64,000 bases of DNA from Stieleria tagensis. GTDB lineage: Bacteria; Planctomycetota; Planctomycetia; Pirellulales; Pirellulaceae. Position numbers and translations under genes: made by a program. Positions 35,513 to 45,146 of this stretch are shown one piece after another (the stretch's first letter is position 1; every line of letters starts with the position of its first letter). Under the pieces are notes generated by a model that did no database searches, had not been told where the DNA came from, and saw only the letters and a list, made by a program, of their open reading frames with translations. The stretch spans positions 1-64,000 of the forward strand of contig NZ_JAMYFE010000049.1 of assembly GCF_024129865.1 (NCBI RefSeq), given 5' to 3'.

Positions 35513-37513
35513 GTGTCGCAGAGTTATCGACCCGAAATAGACGGACTGCGCTGTATCGCTGTACTTGGTGTGCTTTTTTTTCACGGCGGCATCGGCTTTC
35601 CTGGGGGCTTTACAGGGGTCGATGTTTTCTTCGTGATTTCAGGATTTCTAATCGGGGGAAACATCGACCGCAGTCTACGAGCGGGCAACTTTTCGCTGTT
35701 CGAGTTTTGGTTCCGAAGAATCCGCCGCATTCTTCCCTCTTCGTTAGCCGTTGGTGCGGTAACGTTGGCGGCGGGCTACGCCTTGCTATTGCCGCAAGAC
35801 CTTGCGGATCTCGCGAACTCCATGTTCGCTCAACTCTGCATGGTCTCGAACTTCTACTTTGCCGAAGCGGGGGACTATTTCGGTACACAGTCGGAAACTT
35901 GGCCACTGTTGCATACTTGGTCATTGTCCGTCGAAGAGCAGTTCTACATCGTGTTCCCGCTTCTGCTTTGGAAGTTTACTGGCGTCTGGCGTAGGCGTTT
36001 GTTGCTGACTGGATTTGTTGCTAGTTTTGCTCTGGCAGTGATTGCGGTGCATCAGTTTCCGCAGCAAACGTTCTATTTGTTGCCTACGCGAGCTTGGCAG
36101 TTACTTGCCGGAGCGCTGGCTTATGAATGGTTTCATTCAAAACCGCTTTCAAGTGGTAAAGCACGTTTGGCGTCACAATTTGGCGTTGTCGCTGTCGTCT
36201 TGCCGATGTTGTTATTGAGCGACGAAATACCTTTCCCGGGGTGGGCAGCGGTACCCAGTACACTCGGGGCCGCTTGCTTGTTGGTTGGTCTTCGTGAACA
36301 CCGCGGTTGGATCTATCGTCTGCTTTCTTCGCGTTGGCCTGTCAAGTGCGGACAAGTTTCCTACTCACTCTACCTATGGCATTGGCCGCCGCTGGCTTTT
36401 GCCAATTACTTTTATCCATCGGGGCCTCCACTCTCCGTTCGATTTCTGGCGTTGACCGTCGGTGTAGTCTTAACGCTAATTGCTTATGCAGCGGTCGAAA
36501 AACCACTCCGGTTGAAGGGGCCGATTCATCAGGTTCGGCCGACGTTAGTTGCGACCTTTGTAGTCATCTTTGCGCTTTTGAGTTGGTCCTGGCTGACGTC
36601 CGTTTCGAAAGGATTCCCAAACCGTTTTGCAGACCTTTCTTTGCTGCAAAACGAGAGTGAAGAATTATCAGGCCAGTTTCAAACGCGTCATGCGGAGGAT
36701 TTAACAGCTGAACGACTGCCCCAAATCGGTTCCGCTATTGCAGAGCCCAGTTTTCTGCTATGGGGCGATAGTCACACCTATTCGTTGGCCGCGGTGTTTG
36801 ATGAGTTTGCGCGACGCTCAGGAGTGAGTGGTTTGGTTTGTGCACGCAACGCGACCGCACCTGTTGTTGACACCTGGCGTCCCCATTACCAGGGAAACTC
36901 GCTAGAGGCTATCACCTGGAATGATTCAGTTCGTAACTTAGTCAGTCAACAAGGCATCAAAAGGGTCTATTTGATTTGCCGCTGGGATGTCGCAGTCTTC
37001 GGTCGGCCGTCAGGAAAGATGGACACGCTGATCGCACCGGCAGGTAAATTCGGGACGGGGGTCGAGTCCTCGATGCAGACGCTACGAAGTGGATTGCAAA
37101 AAATGGTCGCCGATTTGAGTGCCGATGGGGTATCGGTCATCCTGATCGCACAGCCACTGACGCTGCAGTGTCATCCCAATCGGACCGCTGCGTTGTTTTC
37201 TCATTTCGATCGACAGTCGATGCTTGAAAACTCGGTGGCAACTGTGAATCGAACGCAGCGGGAACGCATCGCCGAAATGCTCCGTTCCCTTCGCAGCAAT
37301 AGCGTCGCGATTATTGAACCGGATGACGGAGACCTCACATCAAACGGATTGATGGCAGTCAGCTTCGTCGCCGGCCAATCTCAGTACATGGACACCAACC
37401 ACTTGACCCCTGCCGGTGCCAAGCGTTTGTACGGCGGGGCAATTGAACGAGAGATGGTTTTGTTAGGCAGTGAATCAACAATCGGTTCGAACGGTCCGCC
37501 GGAGACACGCTGA
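35513..37513 (+). CDS. Polysaccharide O-acyltransferase, OafA-like with SGNH domain
   Basis: A 666-aa membrane protein. Residues about 1-350 form the Acyltransferase_3 domain with about 10 helices (SYRPEIDGLRCIAVLGVLFF, the catalytic-type His in LFFHGG, GVDVFFVISGFLI, HTWSLSVEEQFYIVFPLLL). A periplasmic SGNH/GDSL domain follows: GDSH with Ser420 (block I) and DTNH with Asp627 and His630 (block V). Such fused proteins acetylate surface glycans using acetyl-CoA. A GTG at 35513 is taken as the start, as conserved sequence begins there; the frame is open further upstream inside the sulfotransferase gene. Confidence 0.9.
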   Translation: MSQSYRPEIDGLRCIAVLGVLFFHGGIGFPGGFTGVDVFFVISGFLIGGNIDRSLRAGNFSLFEFWFRRIRRILPSSLAVGAVTLAAGYALLLPQDLADLANSMFAQLCMVSNFYFAEAGDYFGTQSETWPLLHTWSLSVEEQFYIVFPLLLWKFTGVWRRRLLLTGFVASFALAVIAVHQFPQQTFYLLPTRAWQLLAGALAYEWFHSKPLSSGKARLASQFGVVAVVLPMLLLSDEIPFPGWAAVPSTLGAACLLVGLREHRGWIYRLLSSRWPVKCGQVSYSLYLWHWPPLAFANYFYPSGPPLSVRFLALTVGVVLTLIAYAAVEKPLRLKGPIHQVRPTLVATFVVIFALLSWSWLTSVSKGFPNRFADLSLLQNESEELSGQFQTRHAEDLTAERLPQIGSAIAEPSFLLWGDSHTYSLAAVFDEFARRSGVSGLVCARNATAPVVDTWRPHYQGNSLEAITWNDSVRNLVSQQGIKRVYLICRWDVAVFGRPSGKMDTLIAPAGKFGTGVESSMQTLRSGLQKMVADLSADGVSVILIAQPLTLQCHPNRTAALFSHFDRQSMLENSVATVNRTQRERIAEMLRSLRSNSVAIIEPDDGDLTSNGLMAVSFVAGQSQYMDTNHLTPAGAKRLYGGAIEREMVLLGSESTIGSNGPPETR

Positions 37514-38935
37514 ATGGAATCAATTCCTCTACTCATCGTTGCTTCCAATTTTCCTCCGATCCAATCTGCGGGAGTCTACCGTACTCTGCGTTTGGTGAAG
37601 TACTTGCCTGAACGAGGTTGGATCCCGCACGTGATAACACTGCGGGAGGACACTGTCCCTAAAGGAACATTGATCGATGACGCCTTAGTCACGCAGGTTC
37701 CCGAATTGGTTTCGGTCTATCGTGCGCCCGCTCGGTTCCCGATCGAGAAACTCAACCGAATTCTTGGGCGAGGTGGCAGTCTACAAACGAAGAGCAGGGG
37801 CCTGGGAGCCAGCAAGAGCGATGCTGCATCGAAGCCTGTGGGTAAATCGGATCGGGTGCGTATGCTGCAAAGCATAAAAGACCGGTTAACGCTGCCTTGG
37901 ATGACGCCCGACCGGCTTGTAGGGTGGGTGCGCCCTGCAACACGTCTCGGGATTCGCACAGCAAGGAATTCTGGCTCGCAAATCATCTATAGCTCAGGGC
38001 CGCCGTGGAGCAATCACATGGTTGCGGGAGGAATTGTTGCCGCCACTCGTTTGCCGTGGGTAGCCGATTTCCGAGACCCCTGGGTCGGCAATGCGTTCCG
38101 TCCCGGCCGCAACGACGACACTTGGGCGGGCCGAAAACACCGTAGACTTGAATCCGAGGTGTACGAAAATGCGGACGTGGTCATTTTCAATACGCCACGA
38201 GCGATGGAAGACGCGGTGTCTCGCGCGGGCGAGCGTCTAGCAAATAAATCCATCGTGATTCCCAACGGATTCGATCCGGCCCTCTTTGAAACCCAAGCCG
38301 CCGACGTCACGGAAGATCGAGCAAAAAAGATGCCGTTGACGCTGGTTCACCCAGGCGGTTTTTATGGGAAGCGCAATGTCGATGGCCTATTGCAAGCGCT
38401 TGGCAAGATGAAGCGGAATGGGCAACTTAGCGAACGTGATTTGCGATTGGAATTGATCGGCGCCGATCGACCTGGGCGTGTTCGCGAAAAAGAGCAAATC
38501 GCAAAATTGCAGCTGGAGGGAATTGTCAATCTTTCACCACCAGTCCCTCACGAAGAGTGTATTGCGCGTATCTCCCAGGCCAATGTATTGCTTCTTGTTC
38601 AGACCGAAGCGCCGCTTTGCGTCCCGGGCAAATTGTATGAGTACATAGCGATCGGAAAACCAGTTCTGACGATTTCGACAGAGGGCTCCACATCGGACCT
38701 TGTGAATGCTGAGTGTCTGGGACCATGCGTCGATCCCGATGATGCCGTCGGTTTAGAAATGGCAGTGCGGGAACTGCTCGATCAGCATCATGCCGGCCAA
38801 CTACCGAAACTCGATGCGTCGATCAGCAAGCGATACGACGGTCGTAACCAGATGGCTCAGTTTGACGCTGTCTTCCGTCGGGCAATAGGACGGTCAATCG
38901 AATCGATTTCAGCATCTAAGGGATTGCGGGAATGA
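37514..38935 (+). CDS. Glycosyltransferase family 4
   Basis: A 473-aa GT-B-fold cytoplasmic glycosyltransferase. The N-terminal acceptor domain starts LLIVASNFPPIQSAGVYRTL. A middle stretch (about 90-120) is a low-complexity insertion. The donor-binding half includes LPWVADFRDPWVG, KSIVIPNGFDPALFE, LTLVHPGGFYGKRNVDGLLQ and VPGKLYEYIAIGKPVLTIS, the last carrying the EX7E-like region of GT4. The sugar is not predictable. Its ATG abuts the acyltransferase stop; the next gene overlaps it as ATGA. Confidence 0.88.
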   Translation: MESIPLLIVASNFPPIQSAGVYRTLRLVKYLPERGWIPHVITLREDTVPKGTLIDDALVTQVPELVSVYRAPARFPIEKLNRILGRGGSLQTKSRGLGASKSDAASKPVGKSDRVRMLQSIKDRLTLPWMTPDRLVGWVRPATRLGIRTARNSGSQIIYSSGPPWSNHMVAGGIVAATRLPWVADFRDPWVGNAFRPGRNDDTWAGRKHRRLESEVYENADVVIFNTPRAMEDAVSRAGERLANKSIVIPNGFDPALFETQAADVTEDRAKKMPLTLVHPGGFYGKRNVDGLLQALGKMKRNGQLSERDLRLELIGADRPGRVREKEQIAKLQLEGIVNLSPPVPHEECIARISQANVLLLVQTEAPLCVPGKLYEYIAIGKPVLTISTEGSTSDLVNAECLGPCVDPDDAVGLEMAVRELLDQHHAGQLPKLDASISKRYDGRNQMAQFDAVFRRAIGRSIESISASKGLRE

Positions 38936-40170
38936 TTCGCCTTGGTTTTGTCGTGCACTCGCTACAACCTGGCGGGATCGAACGTTCTGTCACTCGGATT
39001 GTGGCCGGTTTGGACCGTGAACTGTTTGAGCCGACCGTGATCTGCTTAGAACGATCCGGTCCGGCCGCTGCCTGGCTACCGAATGATGTTCCAGTAGTAG
39101 AAATCAAGAAACGCGCTGGTAACGACTTGGGCTCTGTTCTTCGGTTGGCTAACGAACTGCGTTCACGAAAAATAGACCTAGTCCAGTCTCACAACTGGGG
39201 CACGCTGATCGAAACAGTTACCGCCAGAAAGTGGGGGGGAATCCAGGCCCACATCCATGCCGAGCGAGGCACGGTGATGGGAACACTCGGTAGCGGTGGC
39301 GTGAGGGGGCGCCTGCGTGCCTTGGCCATGCGTACTGCCCTGAGAAGTGTGGATCTCGTCACGTCAAACGCGCATGCGGTCGCCCGGCGTGTGGAGAATC
39401 GATGTGCCTATCCGGCGGATAAAATTAAGATCATTCCGAACGGCATTGCTGGCTATGGCTGCCATGACCACAAGTATCATCGCAATCAGATTCGAAAGAA
39501 TCTAGGAATAGATAATAATACATTGCTCATTGGCGCTATCGGGCGTCTTCACCCAGTCAAAGGTTTCGATATTCTCGTCACCGCGTTTTCAAAATTATCA
39601 GTAAGCCATCCAGACGTTCACCTCGTTATCGTGGGTGACGGCCAGCAACGCCCTGATTTGGAAAACAGGATTAATCTGGATGGAGTAAGTGATCGAATTC
39701 ATCTCGTTGGACACCATGATCGTGTTGAAGGGTGGCTCAAATCGTTTGATCTCTTTGTCAATTCGAGTCGTAGCGAAGGGATGAGTCAATCGATGGTGGA
39801 AGCGATGTCTGTTGGACTTCCAATCGTTGCGACAGATGTTGGCGATGCATCGCGGATGATCGTTCACCGACCTGAGGCGTGCGGGATCACTTGTCCTCCA
39901 GAGAACGATCAGCTTTTGGCAGAAGCGATGGCACGCCTGCTAGATGATTTTGCCTTGCGGACTGAGTATTCCGCCAACGGGCGACGAATCCACGAAAGAT
40001 ACTACGGTGTTGAGACGTTCAATCAGTCCATGGAAAAGCTATATCTGGACACAATGAATGATTCGCAACGGGGCGAAAATCAATTGCGTGGTGTAAGGTT
40101 GCTCGCTACGGCTGATGCTCTGCAGTCTTGTGGAAAGTCTGCGAAGAACGAAGGCAGTGCCGGGAAATGA
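38932..40170 (+). CDS. Glycosyltransferase family 4 (exosortase-associated stp2-like)
   Basis: A 412-aa GT4 glycosyltransferase. Opening LGFVVHSLQPGGIERSVTRI and IIPNGIAGYG resemble the PEP-CTERM/EpsH1-associated sugar transferase group (TIGR03088). The donor half has GRLHPVKGFDILVTAFSKL, LVIVGDGQQRPDLE and the EX7E motif in SRSEGMSQSMVEAMSVGLPI. Start ATG overlaps the upstream stop. Its stop overlaps the start of the ligase gene. Confidence 0.9.
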   Translation: MIRLGFVVHSLQPGGIERSVTRIVAGLDRELFEPTVICLERSGPAAAWLPNDVPVVEIKKRAGNDLGSVLRLANELRSRKIDLVQSHNWGTLIETVTARKWGGIQAHIHAERGTVMGTLGSGGVRGRLRALAMRTALRSVDLVTSNAHAVARRVENRCAYPADKIKIIPNGIAGYGCHDHKYHRNQIRKNLGIDNNTLLIGAIGRLHPVKGFDILVTAFSKLSVSHPDVHLVIVGDGQQRPDLENRINLDGVSDRIHLVGHHDRVEGWLKSFDLFVNSSRSEGMSQSMVEAMSVGLPIVATDVGDASRMIVHRPEACGITCPPENDQLLAEAMARLLDDFALRTEYSANGRRIHERYYGVETFNQSMEKLYLDTMNDSQRGENQLRGVRLLATADALQSCGKSAKNEGSAGK

Positions 40171-41495
40171 GTCTTACTGCGGTTCTTTGGCTATCACTGT
40201 TTGCAGGCTGTGCGATCGCATCTATCAAGCGACCGGCGTATGCAGTGTCTGCATACATGTTGTCTTTCTTTCTTTGCCCACCGTTTTGGTGGTGGGGGGA
40301 CGCCATCGCCGGGTATCGATGGAATCTATATGCGGGGCTGCTCTTGCTGGCAAGCGTATTTGTCAATGCTCCGCCACCGGTTTCCACATGGGGCAAAACA
40401 CCGAAACGAGCTGTCAAAATTGGCTTGTTGATGTTTCTAAATTTTACGTTCGTGCACCTTGCGTTCGCGTCGGATGCAGAAACAAGCTTTGAAGGTTGGT
40501 CACTCGCGAGTAAACTTCTTTTACTGATGTTTCTGACGTTTGCATGTATCAAGACACACCTTGATCTCAAAATCGTGTTGCTATCGATTTTGGTCGGAGC
40601 CGCATACATTGGGTATGAGGTGACAATTAACGAACGAGGAGAGTTGAACTCCAATCGCCTTGAAGGAATCGGTGCCCCGGGAGCCAGTACGGCAAATCAC
40701 TTCGCATCTTTGATGGTTGCTGTGATGCCGTTGGTTGCGCCTTTCTTTTTGGCTGGACGCATGTGGGAAAAAGTATTCGCGGTGGTCGCTGCACCGTTCA
40801 TCATGAATGTGGTACTGCTGTGCAATAGCCGCGGGGCGTTCCTTGCCGCCATTATGTCGGCTGTGGTGTTCTTGGTGTCTGCTCCCGCTGAGTTTCGTGG
40901 GAAATCGATCAAGCTAATTGTGGCGGGGGCCATCGCGGCATTCATGTTGATGGGCGACTCGCGGATTTTGGATCGCTTCATGACGACGTTTTCAGCCGAA
41001 GAGGATCGTGATGCGTCGGCACAGTCAAGGCTTGAATTTGCTAAAGCAGGCTTGTCGATGATCGCGGATCACCCGTTGGGAGCAGGCGGAGATTCCTTTA
41101 AGTATGTCCATGGATTGAAATACCTTCGCCAGACAGGTGCCGCCGACGAAATGAAGGCACTTCACAACGGCTATCTCACCGAGGCGTGTTCCTGGGGGAT
41201 TCAGGGGAGCCTATTGCGTCTGTTCTTGTTTGGAACAGTGTCATTGGCAACGTTTCGAGCGGTTCGGCGAAATCGAGGTGAGAGTTCCACGGACAGCTTT
41301 GAACGTCTGGCCGCATGTTCTTTCCTGAGCGGTCTTTCTGCTGTCATGACGACCAGCTTATTCGGTGACCACTTTGACAGTGAATGGGGGCTGTGGATGA
41401 TCGCATTGATGATGGCTTACCTCACGTTGAGTGGGGCCGAAAATGGAGCTTCCAGTATTTCCGATTCTAGCGTTCTTCAAGAGTCGCATCTGTGA
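40167..41495 (+). CDS. O-antigen ligase/polymerase-like membrane protein
   Basis: A 442-aa polytopic protein with about 10-12 helices, resembling the O-antigen ligase/Wzy family and the exosortase-associated putative O-glycosylation ligase group (TIGR03097). The conserved NSRGAFLA block (about residue 220) and a large periplasmic loop with SRLEFAKAGLSMIADHPLGA and HNGYLTEACSWG are typical. In this locus it could polymerise the repeat unit (Wzy role) or attach glycan to protein. ATG 40167 forms ATGA with the previous stop and is preferred over the open frame upstream. Confidence 0.85.
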   Translation: MSLTAVLWLSLFAGCAIASIKRPAYAVSAYMLSFFLCPPFWWWGDAIAGYRWNLYAGLLLLASVFVNAPPPVSTWGKTPKRAVKIGLLMFLNFTFVHLAFASDAETSFEGWSLASKLLLLMFLTFACIKTHLDLKIVLLSILVGAAYIGYEVTINERGELNSNRLEGIGAPGASTANHFASLMVAVMPLVAPFFLAGRMWEKVFAVVAAPFIMNVVLLCNSRGAFLAAIMSAVVFLVSAPAEFRGKSIKLIVAGAIAAFMLMGDSRILDRFMTTFSAEEDRDASAQSRLEFAKAGLSMIADHPLGAGGDSFKYVHGLKYLRQTGAADEMKALHNGYLTEACSWGIQGSLLRLFLFGTVSLATFRAVRRNRGESSTDSFERLAACSFLSGLSAVMTTSLFGDHFDSEWGLWMIALMMAYLTLSGAENGASSISDSSVLQESHL

Positions 41496-42433
41496 TCGAA
41501 GAGAATCAACCTATTGGTCCAAGCTATTCTCGTCGTGCAAGTAGCCAAATCGCGCGACGAATGCGGAACGGGGTTGCTGTTTACGAAAAACAGTATGTTC
41601 CCGACGATTGGGGAGCGACCGAATCGATTGTCAAACTGCGTGCACAGCGAGAAGTCGACTTAATCAAGTTGATGGCTGATAGCGATGCGTTTGGTGGTCC
41701 GCTGGGAGTTGTCAGGATCGAGCAATGTGACCCTCAGAAAGCGACGATTTCGACGTTCGAGATCCCAGGTAAATCACTTGATCAATGGATCAAGCGAAGT
41801 GCCCAAGCAAAGACAACGCAGACCGCGGTTGAATTGGCAGGGAGATGGATTCGGGCCTTTCAATCGTTGCCATTAACCAAGAACGCCAACAAACGCTTTT
41901 CGGAATACGATCCGGAATCCATTCGTGACTATTGCGAGTTGCGGCTCAATTCGCTGAAGGGCTATGGCTATTCGTGGCCCGATACGGCCATGCGTGAAAG
42001 AATATTAGAACGCATCGGTGATCTGGAAAACAACTGCAGTGACGCAGACCAGCAGGACGTCTGGGTGCACGCCGATTTTGCGCCTGGAAACATCATGTGG
42101 GACGGCGAAACCGTGACTGGTATCGATTTCGCGATGGCGCGTTCAGGGCGACCGCTCGACGACGCCACGTATTTTATCCATCGATTAGAAATGCAAGAAG
42201 TCTACCGGCCGTGGCGGTCATTTCCTGTCCAGCAATGGCGTAGTGGGTTTCTGCGAGAGTACGGACGGCCTGACGCGGCTGATTCGGCAATGTATCAATT
42301 ATTAATGGCGAAGCACCTGGTTTGTCGATTGCACACCTATGTGCGACGACCAGCAACAAGCCACAAGCAAGCCATCCACGATGTTTGGGTTCGGCAGGTC
42401 CTTCGTAGAAAACTTAAGCAATTCGCACGCTGA
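41492..42433 (+). CDS. APH-fold phosphotransferase
   Basis: A 313-aa protein-kinase-like phosphotransferase (APH/choline kinase superfamily). The catalytic loop HADFAPGNIMW gives His193, Asp195 and Asn200; the metal-binding Asp is Asp212 in GIDFAM. The N-lobe is atypical, with no clear glycine loop (ARRMRNGVAVYEKQYVP). Antibiotic resistance is unlikely in this setting; phosphorylation of a sugar, lipid carrier or glycan intermediate is a better inference. Start GTG overlaps the ligase stop (GTGA); the ATP-grasp gene starts one base after its stop. Confidence 0.75.
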   Translation: MIEENQPIGPSYSRRASSQIARRMRNGVAVYEKQYVPDDWGATESIVKLRAQREVDLIKLMADSDAFGGPLGVVRIEQCDPQKATISTFEIPGKSLDQWIKRSAQAKTTQTAVELAGRWIRAFQSLPLTKNANKRFSEYDPESIRDYCELRLNSLKGYGYSWPDTAMRERILERIGDLENNCSDADQQDVWVHADFAPGNIMWDGETVTGIDFAMARSGRPLDDATYFIHRLEMQEVYRPWRSFPVQQWRSGFLREYGRPDAADSAMYQLLMAKHLVCRLHTYVRRPATSHKQAIHDVWVRQVLRRKLKQFAR

Positions 42434-42434
42434 C

Positions 42435-44195
42435 ATGCCGAGTGAGAAGAGAGACCAATTGATTCGAGCGAGCGAAGCGCGGGTCCTCGTTTTGGGTTCC
42501 GATACGCGCAGCTTTTTGAGTGTTGTCCGATCATTGGGGCGGCACCAGATTGAAGTGCATTCCGCTTGGACTGACCCAAAGTCGATCGCGGCAAGCTCCC
42601 GTTTCCTAAAGCAAACGCATGAGATAAGCAAGCCGGAAGGTGGCAATGTTGACTGGATTTGTCAGCTCAATCGACTCCAGTCTGAGTATCGATATCAGTT
42701 GGTCATTCCCTGCAATGATCAGTCAGTTATACCGATTCGCAGCCATCGAAAGCAAATCGACCATTACGAATCCTATTACATTCTTGATGACCAAGCATTC
42801 GAAATCACTAGCAGCAAGAGTCGTTCTTTCGAATTGGCACGTTCACTGGGTGTACCAGTGCCGCACGGCAAGAATGATGTTGAGCTCTCGGATGCCAAAT
42901 CGATCACAGATGAACTTGGTTTTCCTCTTATATTAAAGCCGGAATCATCGTTCTTGTTGGACCAGTTGTCGAGGAAGCAAAATGTTCAAACGGTCTTTAG
43001 CCAGGATCAACTGCAGAGCACTTTGCGGCGAATGCGTGAAAAAGGCTCGGTTCAAATTCAGCAGTACTTCAAGGGCGTCGGGACCGGAATTGAATTCCTT
43101 GCCGTGGACGGCAAAGTTCTTCGTGTTTTCCAACATCTGCGTCTTCATGAACCGCCGGGCGGCGGAGGAAGTTCTTATCGGAAAAGTATTTCGCTACACC
43201 CGGGAATGTTGCATGCTGCAACCGATTTGCTGAAGTCGCTCAACTATTCGGGTGTTGGAATGATTGAATTTCTATGGAACCGCTCTACCGATGAATGGCG
43301 ATTTGTCGAGATCAATGGGCGTTTTTGGGGGTCGTTGCCGTTGGCTGTGTTCAGCGGCGCCGACTTTCCAGCGGATCTCTACCGATGGCGCGTTCAGGGG
43401 AAAGTCAATTTCCCGGAGGTCTATCGCGAAGGGGTCCATTCCAGAAACTTGACGGCGGATAAGAACTGGCTTTCAGATTTTCTACGTTCACGCGAGTCGT
43501 CGCTTGTCAAAAAGACGGCGCTGCTAGGGCGAGGCGCGATTGGAATACTTGGTCGAGTTCTGCTGGGGAAAGAGCATGTAGACACATTTGCGTGGGACGA
43601 CCCAAAGCCATTCTTCAAAGAGATCGCTTCGATTGCAGGCTCCGTGTACACCGGAGGTAAGAGGAAGTTGAGAATGCGGCTACGTGAAAACCGATTTGTT
43701 CGGAATCGTATTCGGAAGCGACTGTTCTTAAAAATGGGTTGTGCGAAATCGATTTTATTCGTCTGCAAAGGCAATATCTGCAGAAGTCCCTTTGCAGAGC
43801 GTTATGCGCGTTCTGTGATGCCATCGGACCTAACAATTAAGTCTTCGGGCTACTTTCCCACTAGCGGTCGGCCTTCCCCTGACGCTGCGGTGTTGATTGC
43901 CAAGAATTTCGGAGTTGATCTCGCGAGTCACAGGTCCAGTTCTATTGACGAATTTGAATTAGATAAATTTGACATTATATTCGTGTTTGACGATGAAAAT
44001 CACGACGAAGTCCAGTTGCGATCGTGTGGTGAGCGTGAAAAAATATTCTTTTTAGGCTGCTGTTCCACTACAGCGACTCATATTAGCGATCCTTATGGTG
44101 GGACCCAAGCGAGGTTCCAACAAACCTACGAGGAGATTCAAGAGTGCATGGATCGACTCGCCCAGTGTTTTACGCCCTCTCCTGATGACGCGTAG
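42435..44195 (+). CDS. ATP-grasp enzyme fused to low-molecular-weight protein tyrosine phosphatase
   Basis: A 586-aa two-domain protein. Residues about 10-330 are an ATP-grasp ligase of the carbamoyl-phosphate-synthase-like kind: RVLVLGSDTRSFLSVVRSLG, FPLILKPESS, then SVQIQQYFKGVGTGIEFL and a metal-site WRFVEINGRFWGSL. After a basic linker (KLRMRLRENRFVRNRIRKR), residues about 437-580 are an LMW-PTP: P-loop CKGNICRS with nucleophile Cys444 and Arg450, and the general acid Asp552 in SDPYGG. LMW-PTPs (Wzb) dephosphorylate BY-kinases, and one is encoded at 21940. The ligase substrate is unknown. ATG 42435 lies one base after the upstream stop. The domain join is in one frame with no sign of sequencing fusion. 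Confidence 0.85.
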   Translation: MPSEKRDQLIRASEARVLVLGSDTRSFLSVVRSLGRHQIEVHSAWTDPKSIAASSRFLKQTHEISKPEGGNVDWICQLNRLQSEYRYQLVIPCNDQSVIPIRSHRKQIDHYESYYILDDQAFEITSSKSRSFELARSLGVPVPHGKNDVELSDAKSITDELGFPLILKPESSFLLDQLSRKQNVQTVFSQDQLQSTLRRMREKGSVQIQQYFKGVGTGIEFLAVDGKVLRVFQHLRLHEPPGGGGSSYRKSISLHPGMLHAATDLLKSLNYSGVGMIEFLWNRSTDEWRFVEINGRFWGSLPLAVFSGADFPADLYRWRVQGKVNFPEVYREGVHSRNLTADKNWLSDFLRSRESSLVKKTALLGRGAIGILGRVLLGKEHVDTFAWDDPKPFFKEIASIAGSVYTGGKRKLRMRLRENRFVRNRIRKRLFLKMGCAKSILFVCKGNICRSPFAERYARSVMPSDLTIKSSGYFPTSGRPSPDAAVLIAKNFGVDLASHRSSSIDEFELDKFDIIFVFDDENHDEVQLRSCGEREKIFFLGCCSTTATHISDPYGGTQARFQQTYEEIQECMDRLAQCFTPSPDDA

Positions 44196-44201
44196 GTTTC
44201 T

Positions 44202-45146
44202 ATGTTTGTCGATTATTTTCAAGACATGAAAAGCGAGCCCAAATATGTGATTTTGGGCTGCCAGGGCTCCGGGACAAACCTGGTTTCTCGGCTGCTGCAA
44301 CAAACACTCGAATTCTCGGTTGTTCATGACCGGTCGCTAATCTTCAACGCGGCCGTAGGACTTATGCGTGACCAAGAATCGTTGGGGCTTCAGTATGCCA
44401 AAATCAGAAAGCGGATTTTCCCGGGAAAGCTGCGGAGGCGGTTCATGCTTAAGCGTCATTATCGTCAAGCAAAACATTTTCAAGGTCTGCCGAGTACGAT
44501 CGACTCAGATTTAGTGAAAACGCCCGAGGACTTTGCAAACTATCTTTATGCTTACCATGGGTACACGACAAATGCGATGCATTTGGGACTAAAGAGCGAT
44601 GACCTTTGGGAGAGCGTCGAGCATATTGACGTAGTGATTCCTAACCGGAGGTACTTATTGCTTGTTCGAGATCCAAGAGACAATGCGATTTCAATCACAA
44701 ATAAGGACTTTGGTCCGAGGAACCTATACGCTGCTTCGCAGTACGTTCAGAAGCGAATGTCACTTTACCAAGCCGAGGTCGACAGGCGGACTGACATTGA
44801 GGCAATTACGATCAAATACGAAGATCTACTGAATGAACCTCAGCGACAGATGGAGACGATCGCTCAGGAATGGCGTTTAAATCTTTGCGATGACTACATC
44901 CACCGTGTTGAAGGTCTTGGGATTCGAAAGCATAACCAGAGTAAATGGAAGAAATTGTCATCTGAGGATTTAGGGGTTTGCGAATCTGTGCTTGGGGAGC
45001 AAATCGAAAAGTATGACTACCCTCGGAGTGAGCAAGCGAAAGTCGAACTAAACAAAATTCATCGGATTTACTACACGGCAAGTGATGTCGCGCTTCGAAT
45101 TCCGCAACGAGTTTATAAAACCTGCCGAAACTTTATCCGCACATGA
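44202..45146 (+). CDS. Sulfotransferase (second copy)
   Basis: A 314-aa sulfotransferase-family protein. The 5'-PSB loop is VILGCQGSGTNLVSRLL (16-32), the 3'-PB strand is LLLVRDPRDNAISITNKDFG (about 151-170), and ITIKYEDLLNEPQRQME is the conserved tail. It differs clearly from the copy at 34699, so it is not a recent duplicate and probably uses another acceptor. The start could also be the ATG at 44226 (MKSEPKYVILG), which trims eight unconserved residues. Its stop overlaps the heparinase-like gene start (ATGA). Confidence 0.82.
   Translation: MFVDYFQDMKSEPKYVILGCQGSGTNLVSRLLQQTLEFSVVHDRSLIFNAAVGLMRDQESLGLQYAKIRKRIFPGKLRRRFMLKRHYRQAKHFQGLPSTIDSDLVKTPEDFANYLYAYHGYTTNAMHLGLKSDDLWESVEHIDVVIPNRRYLLLVRDPRDNAISITNKDFGPRNLYAASQYVQKRMSLYQAEVDRRTDIEAITIKYEDLLNEPQRQMETIAQEWRLNLCDDYIHRVEGLGIRKHNQSKWKKLSSEDLGVCESVLGEQIEKYDYPRSEQAKVELNKIHRIYYTASDVALRIPQRVYKTCRNFIRT

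Noticed and set aside
41492-42433. Aminoglycoside resistance gene
   Set aside because: Only the APH fold is shared; the operon setting is polysaccharide synthesis and the N-lobe is atypical.
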